DNA of 64,000 nt, taken from Xenopus tropicalis. Its lineage: Eukaryota; Chordata; Amphibia; Anura; Pipidae. Location: contig NC_030683.2 of the NCBI RefSeq assembly GCF_000004195.4, positions 7,206,411 to 7,270,410 of the forward strand, written 5' to 3'. The notes under the pieces were generated by a model. That model searched no databases. It worked only from the letters and a program-made list of their open reading frames with translations, and was not told the origin of the DNA. Of this stretch, positions 10,764-23,000 are shown piece after piece. A program made the position numbers and the translations under genes. Positions within the stretch are counted from its first letter, which is position 1; every line of letters begins with the position of its first letter.

Positions 10764-10950
10764 TTTGTGTCTGCACAACATTATGTACATTGGGTGACTC
10801 TCCTTTCTGTTAGTTTATTACTGTCACAATCTGGAATTCTGGCACTAAAAAGAGAACTCTTGTCCTCAGCCAGCTGTGGCTAGACCATGCCCATGTCTGT
10901 TCCCGAGGGTATAAGGCTCAGGGGGCAGAGCAGAACCCAGCAGTATGGTG
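10764..10950 (+). promoter_or_regulatory. A2M copy 1 promoter region with TATA box
   Basis: A TATAAGG box at 10910-10916 lies 56-62 nt upstream of the start codon. The region from about 10764 is conserved with 46905-47105 before copy 2, including TTAGTTTATTACTGTC (forkhead-like GTTTATT, inference) and TCTGGAATTCTGGCACTAAA. Similarity ends near 10764, which probably marks the upstream edge of the tandem duplication. A short upstream ORF (ATG at about 10959, five codons) precedes the main ATG in both copies. Confidence 0.6.
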
Positions 10951-10971
10951 GAGGTGCATGAAGGACACACC

Positions 10972-11039
10972 ATGAAGGTTCTTCTGATCTCAGTCTGTCT
11001 GTCCATCCTGGACTTTGGCGCTGCAGAACCATCACAAGC
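10972..11039 (+). CDS. A2M copy 1 exon 1: signal peptide
   Basis: [20 protein letters not shown]: Lys2, a hydrophobic core and a likely cleavage after GAA. GTAAGG donor, phase 2. Differs from copy 2 in this exon by Ser/Pro at residue 21. Confidence 0.9.
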
Positions 11040-14000
11040 GTAAGGAGTTCTTTTAGTTTTAGTCACTAAAGTGACTCCAGACACAGGGGTTTATTAAGGA
11101 GGCAGAGATTATCAGTGCATCTGAGCCTCTGTCATTTTTAGGGAGTCTAGGAGGTATAACTATTCAGCACTGGTGACCATGCCATGTACAGAGTAAGCAG
11201 GTTTTTATGGTTTATACTGTTAAACAATAGTGAAAGGTGGTGTTTTTATAAATTGCAGCTAATGATGTCCATTTTCCTGGGTGTTTGGTAATTTAGTTGT
11301 GCCCACCTTGGTGCTTGAGACATGAGGTGTGTGTTGTGGTACCAGGTGTTAATACACAGCCATGTCCCAGCCATGTGCCATCCCACCCACTGCATGCACC
11401 AGTTGATCATTTTCCAATTCCGTGGATTGCACCACAAAACAAAGTTCTCCAACTATTTGCACTTATTTATAACATGTGCCCTTGTGTGTATGTCCCCCTC
11501 TGAACTTAAATGGGGCAATGATAAATATTGTAATTGAGTTTATTTACATCAAATGCTCTTTACCCTTAGGCTGCCTTACAAACCTGTATGAGCCGCCTCT
11601 GCCTGGGTACTGGGGATCGGCAAGCCCTTAGTAAGTAGGCAGAGATTGGCTTGTTGGTGGTGGAACAGGAGGATGTGTTGGCAGCAAGAACTACCTCTTC
11701 CTTGAGACCAGTGAATACCAGGCTATCTGTGCAGCAAGGGGTCGCCGACCCTAGCAACCAGCCAGACACTGCGCCTGCTCTCTGCTAAGCAGCCGATATT
11801 GAATGCTAAATTTCTAAAACATTAAATAAACAATTACATTGAATTTCATTTGAATATTTAAAAAGGAATAAAGAAAAACAGTGAAAACACATTATTGCAA
11901 ATAAAAGCTCTGAGGGCTCTGGAGACTTCTGGAAGTTGGCTTTAGCACCTTTAGCAGAAATGCCCCCACGCACCTTGCACCATGCACCGCAGCAGTGATC
12001 AATGACCCCAAGGTTCTTGGTTAGTTTCATCATACAACCCGGGGTGCAGCCCATAGATCATAGCATGGGGAATGTAGTTTCTATAGCAATCAGCAGAATG
12101 GCTCAATGTTCTAAATAATCAGTAACAAATTAATTAATATGTACATCTCATTCCCAGAATGGAAAACACATATGTAGCTGGTCATAGGCAGACTGGTCAT
12201 TGTGTGGGTACAAGTGGCTCCTGGGTAGAGATGCCCCTTAGGTTTCCATTGGTGCCATACAGTCCCACTCGCACAGCTCACACTCATTCCCCAGACTGCC
12301 CTGGGTCTATGTGCAGAGACATATAGTTATACTGTGGGGCACACACTGGGTACTGTTGTGTTACTGACCCTCCTGTGATTGTGTTGTGCCCACGCAGCCA
12401 TTTTATGATCACAGTTCCAGCTCAGCTCATTCACCCCTCCAAGGAAGAAGCCTGCGTTACCTTACTCCAGCTCAAGGGGGCAGTGTCTCTCAGGATGGAG
12501 CTGCACAGGAATGACCATCACCAAGTGGTGGCTGATGACAAGATAACGACTGAGAGTTTTAGCCACTGTTACCCCTTTCAGGTGAGTACTTACCCTCCAA
12601 TTAAAATCCTGCCACTTTCTCAGTGACCCACAACATATGCCTTTCTGTAAAATGTTATCCTTAACTTTGTGTATATTTATGTTTATGAATTTGTAACATG
12701 TAAATATTCAGCAATGGCTATGCTCTTAGGGTGAAGGCAATGTATACATTTAAATCACTTATGGGAGTGCCCTGTTGTTTGAGATGCAATTTGAATGTCC
12801 TCCTTGTAGACTCCATGTCTATGCCCTGAAATCATCCATTATTGTTCTAGTCTCACTCACTTCTTGAGTTACAAACCCACTGCAGCTCCCCCTACAAGCC
12901 CCCATTAGTATCTTGCAGAGCCACCCACTGCTTAGACTCACTGCTGCTCCCCCCAAAAGTCGCTATTAGTGTCCTCCAGACCCACCCACTGCTTAACTTA
13001 CAGACTCACTGCTTCTCCTGTTCAAGTCCTTTTTCCTACTTGAGCTAGACCACCTACCCAAGCTCTGCACAAGAGTCTTAAATTTAGATGCACAGCTTAA
13101 CTCTCCAATTGTATAGCATCTAATTAAAACAAGGACACATAATAATCTAAGTATCTTCTAGAAATGGCATCATTATGCAGTAAACACTCCAGTGCCTCCC
13201 AATACAAACAGAAATAGCGTAAAGCATGGGTTTCCTGTCTAGGACAGTAGAGACAACTGACCAAAATCTCTGAATATCTTCAGTTTCAGTCAACAAAACA
13301 AATCATTGGAGTTAATGAGTAATTAGAGATGACGTCACAAGTCTGTGTTGCCTGTTTAGAAATGCAAGACTCTCTGAAGTAGGATATATTATGTTGCACG
13401 ATATTAAGCCAAATGCACCAATGTGGCTGTGTAAGATGAACGGATTAACCTACAGCAGGGATTCTCAACCTTTTATACCCGTGAGCCACATTTATATGGA
13501 TAAAGTGTTGGGGAGCAACACAAACATGAAAAAAGTTCCTGGAGGTGCCAATGAGAACTATAATTGCCTATTTTATAGCCCCTACGTGGACTGGCAGCCT
13601 ATAGAAGGCTCTGTTTGGCAATTACACTGGGTTTTATGCAATCAACACTTGCCTCCAATCTAGAAATTCAAAAATAAGCACCTGCTATGAGGCCACTGGG
13701 AGCAACATCCAAGGGGTTGGGGAGCAACATGTTGCCCCCGAGCCAATGGTTGGGGAAAACTGCCCTACAGCTTATGCCTCAACCGATCATGATCCTGGGC
13801 AAGACATGCCAAATTCATGGTGACTCCATTGCAGACAGCAGAGAATGCTGCCCAATGTGCTGTAGAGTGTAGAATACTGTCCTTTCACTAAAATAGACAG
13901 TACTATAGTCATGGAGAACCTTATGAGATCCACCTTTATGCCTACATATCTTGGCAGGTCCCTGCTGCAGAAGAAGACAAAGAGGTATGGCTCTTCCATG

Positions 14001-17000
14001 TATCAGCAGAAGGAGACAATATTATCATCAATCAGACAAAGAAGCTTCTCATAATGGGGGAAATGTACATCACCATCATCCAGACGGACAAACCGATGTA
14101 CAAGCCCGGCCAGATAGGTACGATTTTATATAGCAAAAGGATTTTAGAGAGGGAACATAGAGTATGGCATTACTTATAGCAGACCAATGGTACTTTTCAT
14201 AAAATTATTTCTGCATATGGGCAATAGAGAATTAACATGTGGAGCATCTTGTCCTCTCTGCTTTTAAAAACTCTACAAAGCAGAACCGATTGGCCTCTGT
14301 GAAAATCATCTAAAAACCTTGTAGCCAACACTTTTAAGGTATTCAGAAAGGGCATTGGAGAGCAAGGAGAAAGTTCACGGTGCACACTGATACAATTATC
14401 CAGGGCTCAGCCTTTTACTTGGACACAACTCAAATTTGCTAACCTTGCAAGAAAAAACAGCAGCACTATTCGGATTTCAGATTTAAGGGGTACAACCCTA
14501 TTGTACACCTGACGAAGAGGTGTTTATTGGCAAAAAAAATGAAAGTAATGGAGTTGTACCCCTTACAAGAAATCTAAATGATGCAGTTTCTGCTTATAGG
14601 AATACTGTCATGGGAAAACATTTTTTTTTCAAAATGCACCATTTCACATGGGGCTAGCCATATTCTTTATTTCCCAGGGTGCCACAGCCATGTGACCTGT
14701 GATAAAGCTCTGATAAACTTCACTCACACTTTACTGTCAGCAGAACAATGGGAAGGGAGCAAGATAGCCGCTCCCAGTAGGTATCGGAATAGCACTCAAT
14801 AGTAAGAAATCCAAGTCAGGCTTGGGACTCCTCCGGTTACATGGGAGTAGGAGAAACAATAGGTTAGCTGAAAGCAGTTCTAATGTGTAGCGCCGGCTCC
14901 TTCTGAAAGCTCAGACTCAGGCACACTTTACTGCTGCGCTGCAAGTTGGAGTGATATTCCCCCCCCCCCTCACCCCCAGCAGCCGATCAGCAGAACAATG
15001 GGAAGGGAGCAAGATAGCAGCTCCCAGTAGGTATCAGAATAGCACTCAATAGTAAGAAATCCAAGTCCGGCTTGGGACTCCTCCAGTTACATGGGAGTAG
15101 GAGAAACAATAGGTTAGCTGAAAGCAGTTCTAATGTGTAGCGCTGGCTGAAAGCTCAGACTCAGGCACAAGGCACTGAGATGGCGCCTACACACCAATAT
15201 TACAGCTACAAATACATTTGTTGGTACAAGAATAAAAGGTTAAATGGCAGAGGGAATTATTTGCTGTGTAACAGTGTCATTTAGAGATAAATACAGTCCC
15301 CCATAAATATCATTGCAGTATCCCTTTAAGAGGAGAGCAACGTCAGCCCTTTGAGCTTGGATTACTAACACTTTGGCAAGCAAAATACCCCCGTGTACCC
15401 CCCAGAGGCTGTAGATACCAACACAACATACAAACCAATAGAGCATGAACAGCAGCAGGAGAGAACAATTCCTAGTGTTTCCATACTATCTTGTAGCTTG
15501 GTAGAAATTCAAATTTTTCATTTTATTATATTATTCCAGTGAATTTTCGAGTGGTGACTCTGGATAAGGATTTTCATGCTAAAGACAATAAGGTGATTTT
15601 TCTTTTGCCTTTATATTTCAGCACAAGGAAAATTTAAGATAAATCTTTATAATTTCTGGCTAAAACAAATGAGATCTTGGAGAAAATGGTATAACTAAGA
15701 GGGAGAAAAAAATACATGGGGATGAGGCTTGAATGGCCACTCCAGTACTGAGTATCAGAGAGATTCCTTGGCATATACTCACTTACTGGGGGGTTCAATA
15801 TATGTTGAACTCTTTTGGTATGAAAATATTATCCTGATTTAAATGGAATAAAACTCTAGGAAGAGAGCTTAGATAATATAACTGGTATACCCCAAGAGAT
15901 CACTTGGTATAGCCAGGGCTCCATCTCATAATCACAAAAAAGAGGACCATGTCATAAATTTAAGAACATTTGCACCAGATGAGGTATCCAACCCCTATCA
16001 ACCAGCTATTTGCTTTCAAACAGGTAACAGTAAATGCTACTCCCTGATTGGCTGATATAGGTTAGTCGGTGCCAAGACTTTAATTACATTGCGCCATTAT
16101 GGGATGCAAGGCAATAGTGTAGGGACACTGTACTGTATGTAAGAACACAATGCAAACTAGATGCCAATTATAAAAGTGAAGATGTCTAGGGGTGTAGGAC
16201 AGTATCAAAGCTCAGTGTTTATCAGACTCTTCCCGTGATTAATATGAATAATGTGGGTTTATTGAGCTTGCCTGGTGCTTCTGTATTAATGTAATGTATA
16301 GTAACACCTTGCTCATATAATATCTTCCTCTCTTGCAGTACCCATTGGTGGAGCTGCTGGTAAGATACAACATATTTTGAGGCTCTCTGTTGACCATGAA
16401 GTGCATGATTTCCCAGTGGGTAACAACTCTCCACCTGTGCTACTGCACAATGGCCAATCAGTTTTTCAAAAAGCAACCCACCCCAGTATTTAGTTTTATC
16501 CCACCCAAAGTGTATTCTGATGTCCTTCTTCTGCAAAAACCTACAAACCCATAGACCACCCCCATTGTTCCTTCTGCTACAGTGCACAAATATTGTTTTC
16601 CATTAACAGGACCCAAATGGCAACCGTATTGGCCAATGGTTGGATGTGGCTCCCACCCAGGGAATCGCAGACTTTTCATTTCGCTTAGCAGAAGAGGTGG
16701 AGCTGGGACGGTACAAGATCAATATCCCTTCCACTGAACGTTCAAGCCAAAGCTTTATTGTGGCAGAATATGGTAGGTTGGATTTCAACTAGACAGGGGG
16801 AAAGGAGGCTTAAACATAGGAAGGGGAGAGCAGGGAGGCAGCTCCAGTCCAGGTGGGTAAAGAAAACAATTCAGCAGCCAAAATGAGGGAACAGTTCAGC
16901 AAGTTCAAAAACATTGCGAGAAAAATCTCCCAAAATCTAAAGAAGGCTTAGCAAATATAATTTACAAATTACAATTTTTATATGTTTTTTGAGGTATTCC

Positions 17001-20000
17001 ATTTCCAATGCAGTTTCTCCTTCAGGACAACATATTTTCCTCTCAGACTGGTGGCTTGGTCAATAGGTTGTTACAGTGGAAAATTTGTTAGGTTGTTAGA
17101 GCAGCGATTTGGAATAGGCAACAACCCAGTTGTTTGCAGCAGGAAAAACATTTAGAGATCATACAAATTATTTAATATTTGAGAAAAAAATCTACAGTGG
17201 AGGAAATAATTATTTGACCCCTCACTGATTTTGTAAGTTTGTCCAATGACAAAGAAATGAAAAGTCTCAGAACAGTATCATTTCAATGGTAGGTTTATTT
17301 TAACAGTGGCAGATAGCACATCAAAAGGAAAATCGAAAAAATAACTTTAAATAAAAGATAGCAACTGATTTGCATTTCATTGAGTGAAATAAGTTTTTGA
17401 ACCCCTACCAACCATTAAGAGTTCTGGCTCCCACAGAGTGGTTAGACACTTCTACTCAATTAGTCAACCTCATTAAGGACACCTGTCTTAACTAGTCACC
17501 TGTATAAAAGACACCTGTCCACAGAATCAATCAATCAAGCAGACTCCAAACTCTCCAACATGGGAAAGACCAAAGAGCTGTCCAAGGATGTCAGAGACAA
17601 AATTGTAGACCTGCACAAGGCTGGAATGGGCTACAAAACCATTAGCAAGAAGCTGGGAGAGAAGGTGACAACTGTTGGTGCGATTGTTCGAAAATGGAAG
17701 GAGCACAAAATGACCATCAATCGACCTCGCTCTGGGGCTCCACGCAAGATCTCACCTCGTGGGGTGTCAATGATTCTGAGAAAGGTGAAAAGCATTCTAG
17801 AACTACACGGGAGGAGTTAATTAATGACCTCAAATTAGCAGGGACCACAGTCACCAAGAAAACCATTGGAAACACATTACACCGCAATGGATTAAAATCC
17901 TGCAGGGCTCGCAAGGTCCCCCTGCTCAAGAAGGCACATGTGCAGGCCTGAAGTTTGCCAATGAACACCTGAATGATTCTGTGAGTGACTGGGAGAAGGT
18001 GCTGTGGTCTGATGAGACCAAAATAGAGCTCTTTGGCATTAACTCAACTCGCTGTGTTTGGAGGAAGAAAAATGCTGCCTATGACCCCCAAAACACCGTC
18101 CCCACCGTCAAGCATGGGGGTGGAAACATTTTGCTTTGGGGGTGTTTTTCTGCTAAGGGCACAGGACAACTTATTCGCATTAACGGGAAAATGGACGGAG
18201 CCATGTATCGTGAAATCCTGAACGACAACCTCCTTCCCTCTGCCAGGAAACTGAAAATGGGTGGTGGATGGGTGTTCCAGCACGACAATGACCCAAAACA
18301 TACAGCAAAGGCAACAAAGGAGTGGCTCAAGAAGAAGCACATTAAGGTCATGGAGTGGCCTAGTCAGTCTCCGGACCTTAATCCAATAGAAAACCTATGG
18401 AGGGAGCTCAAGCTCAGAGTTGCACAGAGACAGAAACCTTAGGGATTTAGAGATGATCTGCAAAGAGGAGTGGGACCAACATTCCTCCTAAAATGTGCGC
18501 AAACTTGCTCATCAATTACAAGAAACGTTTGGCCTCTGTGCTTGCAAACAAGGGGTTTTCCACTAAGTATTAAGTCTTTTTTTGTTAGAGGGTTCAAAAA
18601 CTTATTTCACTCAATGAAATGCAAATCAGTTGCTATCTTTTATTTAAAGTTATTTTTTCCATTTTCCTTTTGATGTGCTATCTGCCACTGTTAAACCTAC
18701 CATTGAAATGACAAACTTACAAAATCAGTGAGGGGTCAAATAATTATTTCCTCCACTATATATGTATATGTATGAAAAAAGACATACGTCCATCAAGTTC
18801 AAAATTAAAGCCCATATATATCCTGACTAGTTGATCCAGAGGAAGGCAAAAAACCCCATCTGAAGCCTCTAATTTGCCGCAGAGGGGAAAAATTTCCTTC
18901 CTGACTCGAAGATGGCAACCGGACCAGGTTTTGGATCAACTTGTACCAAGAGCTATCCCCCATATCCCTGTATTCCCTCACTTGCTTAAAGGAACAGTAA
19001 CACCAAAAAATGAAAGTGTATAAAAATAATTAATATATTATATACTATTGCTCTGCACTGGTAAAAGTTGTGTGTTTTCTTCATAAACACTACTACAGTT
19101 TATATAAATACCCTGCTGTGTAGCCATGGGGGCAGCCATTTAAATTGAAAAAAGGAGAAAAGGCACAGGTTACTAAGCAGATAACAGATAAGTAGCATAG
19201 ATTCCCATTGTATTCTACAGAGTTATCTGTTATCTTCTTATGTAACCTGTGCCTTTTCTCCTTTTTTCAATTTAAATGGCTGCCCCCATGGCTACACAAC
19301 AGCTATTTCTATTAACTACAGTAGTCTTTCTGAAGCAAACACACAACTTTTACCAGTGCAGGGCAACATTACATTATATTTTAATTATTTTAAAGCATTT
19401 TTATTTTTTAGTGTTACTGTTCCTTTAATACCCACCCAACCCTTTCTTGTACCTATCTAATGTATCAGCCAGTACCACTGATTCAGGGGGGGATCCCACA
19501 ACTTCCCAGCTCCCCCTGTAACTCCCCTTCCTTGTACCTATCTAATGTATCAGCCAGTACCACTGATTCAGGGGGGGATCCCACAACTTCCCAGCTCCCC
19601 CTGTAACTACCCTTCCTTGTACCTATCTAATGTATCAGCCAGTACCACTGATTCGGGGGGGGGATCCCACAACTTCCCAGCTCCCCCTGTAACTCCCCTT
19701 CCTTGTACCTATCTAATGTATCAGCCAGTACCACTGATTCAGGGGGGGATCCCACAACTTCCCAGCTCCCCCCTGTAACTCCCCTTCCTTGTACCTATCT
19801 AATGTATCAGCCAGTACCACTGATTCAGGGGGGGATCCCACAACTTCCCAGCTCCCCCTGTAACTCCCCTTCCTTGTACCTATCTAATGTATCAGCCAGT
19901 ACCACTGATTCAGGGGGGGGGGGAATCCCACAACTTCCCAGCCCCCCTGTAACTCCCCTTCCTTGTACCTATCTAATGTATCAGCCAGTACCACTGATTC

Positions 20001-23000
20001 AGGGGGGGGATCCCACAACTTCCCAGCTCCCCCTGTAACTCCCCTTCCTTGTACCTATCTAATGTATCAGCCAGTACCACTGATTCAGGGGGGGGATCCC
20101 ACAACTTCCCAGCTCCCCCTGTAACTCCCCTTCCTTGTACCTATCTAATGTATCAGCTAGTACCACTGATTTGGGGGGGGGATTCGGGGGGGAATTCCAC
20201 AACTTCACAGCTCTTACAATAAAAAAATCCTTTCCAAATATATAAACAGAACCTCCCTTCTCCTAAACGGAGTGGGTGCCCTCGTGTCCATTGGAAGGAC
20301 TTACTGGTGAATAAAGCATTAGAGAGGGTATTATATGACAAATGTATTGAACATACTCCTTAACAGGACACAGGCCTTGTAATCTGGTAAAATATGAACT
20401 GATAGTTGAGAGAGCTGAAACCAGCCAGTAGCCAAAACAACCCAATAATGGGCCAGATTCAATTCAGTGAGAAAAAGTTATCTTATGGTTTATCATGTGA
20501 AAACTTATGGACGAGATTCAATTCAAGGAGAGAAAACTTTTTTCCTAATTCAGTTCCAGTTTTTTTCCCATAGACTTCAATAGAGTAAACCGCAAGATAA
20601 TTTGTTCTGAACACAATTGCATCTCAAATTAAATCTTATCCATGAGTTTTCATGTGATAAACCATGGCTCCCATGAGATAAACTTTTTCTCACTAAGTTG
20701 AATTTGGCCCAATGTTGGGATTTCTCATCGCAAACTAACAACGTGAGGAGGAATCTATGAAAGATTTGAGGGCTTATTTTCAAGGCCCCACGCTGTGTGC
20801 AAAGTGCAAAAAAAGCTGATTATACAGGAGATTTGGCTTTTCAATGCATAGTTTCCTGCCAATACCCTTTTCTTTTTATCCTCTGGATATACCATATGGA
20901 TGTATAATATTATGCAATATGATCAAAAAGTGTTTCATGGCTCCACCATATTCCTTCATCTCAGAAGCCCTCTCTGTACTCCCTAGCAAGCAACTCATTG
21001 CCAATATTTGTCTTTTACAGTGCTTAAAAGATTTAACGTTGATATCCATATGCCAGACAAAGTCACTCCGAATGATGATTCCTTCCATTTGGAAGTCTGT
21101 GGCAGGTTGGTACATCCCGTTTTGTACAGCATTATCAGGGCTTCCACTTGTTGACACATGGTACTACCAGCTTCTCGTGGGAACACAAAGGGGCACATTT
21201 ACTAAGCAATTTTGAGATAAAGTTGAATTTTTTTCTTACTTCTAAATAATTTCAAGATTTAGGAATAGGTTTTCACTAGAACTCAATTTTTTCATTATTG
21301 TTCCCTGAAAAAATCGAGTTTTTCGAAAGTAACTCCCATAATTTGTGATTTATTAATGTTTAGTTAAGTTTTTTTTTTCAACAACCAATTCAGCAGGTTT
21401 GACCTATCGAGTAACATTGAGTCCTATGGAGACTTAGGGGCTGATTTACTAATCCACGAATCTGAATGGGAAAAATTCGGATTGGAAAACGAACATTTCG
21501 CGACTTTTTCGTATTTTTTGCGACTTTTTCGTAGCCATTATGACTTTCGTGAATTGTCGCAACTTTTTCATAGCCATTACAAATTTCATGAATTGTTGCG
21601 ACTTTTTCATAGCCATTACGACTTTCGCGAATTGTCGCGACTTTTTCGTATTGAGCGCTCGAAAAAGTCGCAAAATACCGATCATTACGAAAAAAACGCA
21701 TTTGGACGCTTTCCGGATGTTCTTGGATTATTAGATGTGCCCCTAAGAATAGTAGAGGAATAGAATAGTCACTGACAGCCTGTCCTTGAGCTTTCAATGG
21801 GAATCCCTCATTGTTTTCAATTTCACTCAGCTTCAAGGGGAAGTTAATCCCCTCATTGTTTTCTATTTCACACGTTTTCAAGGGGAAATGAATCCCATCA
21901 TTGTTTTCTTTTTCAGCCAGTTTCAAGTGAAACTTAAACACACTATTGTTTTCCAAGAATGAGCGCCAATGCTCCCAAAATGGCTTGGGAAAAATATAAA
22001 GAATTCTAGTAAATGTGCTCCAATTTATTATCACCATCAACATTTGGTCTACATGACATATCTCTGATTAAGCCTTTTTTGCTTGGTACACCTGGTAATG
22101 CCATCCAACCGAAGCAGAAGGGACACACCATTGTAAATCTTTTTTTGTATTTTTGCAGTTACACCTACGGGAAACCAGTGCAGGGCATTATGAAAATCGC
22201 ATTATATCTTATGGATATTCCATGGTGGATGGTATATTATGATAGGGTTGACCCAGAAATGACTGAGGAGCTTGGGACCGCGCAGGAAATCCATGTATGT
22301 ACAGCTCTGGATAAATATCTCATCCCAATGAGCCACAGTGCCTTTTTCTGACAATTAATTTCAGAAGGAACCCCTCCAACTTTAAAAATAAGAAAAACCT
22401 TATAAGACCATCTGTTAATGAGAAGAATGTAGATCAGTGATCCCCAACCAGTGGCTCGGGGGAACATGTTGCTCCCCAACCCCTTAGATGTTGCTCTCAG
22501 TGCCCCCAAACCAGGGAGTTATGTTTGAATTCCTGACTTGGGGGCAAGTTTAGGTTGAATAAAAACAAGATTTCCTACCAAAAACCAAAAGCCCCTGTAA
22601 GCTGATAGTGTGCATAGAGGCTGCCCAATAGCCAATCGCAGCCCTTATTTGGCACCTCCATGAACTTTTATGGTGCTTGTGTTGCTCTCCAAGACTTTTT
22701 ACATTTGACTGTGGCTCCCGAGTAAGAAAGGTTGGGGGCCCCTCATGTAGACTAAGATGTCATTGTTTTGAACGTATCAGAGCATGTGTTGGGGTGTCAA
22801 GGGTTACTTGTAACTTGCGGTGTAAATTGCCTCCATCCCAAGCATTAGGCTCCACAAAGAACCCAGTAAAATGGTACAAATTAGTAAGTTACTGACTAGT
22901 CCTGAGTTTCAATATTTTCATACTCAGTGCCCATGTTGTTCAGCTAATTGCCTTTTATAATTTTAAAACACCTAAACAAATCCTGACCACTGTACTGTCA

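Larger units (their letters stand above)
18780..20345 (-). mobile_element. 5'-truncated LINE 3' end, copy 2 (reverse)
   Basis: Reverse-oriented copy of the LINE at 36763-39036. The conserved tail starts at 18780, directly beside the Tc1 element. The ORF end (minus-strand [20 protein letters not shown]) runs to about 20345. A TTAA MITE is nested in it. A different internal segment from that in copies 1 and 3 has become a minisatellite. Confidence 0.8.

Noticed and set aside
19545..20038. Open frames reading [11 protein letters not shown] repeats
   Set aside because: 85-bp LINE-derived minisatellite.
20844..21215. 123-codon plus-strand ORF over exon 7
   Set aside because: Reads exon 7 in the wrong frame together with intron sequence.
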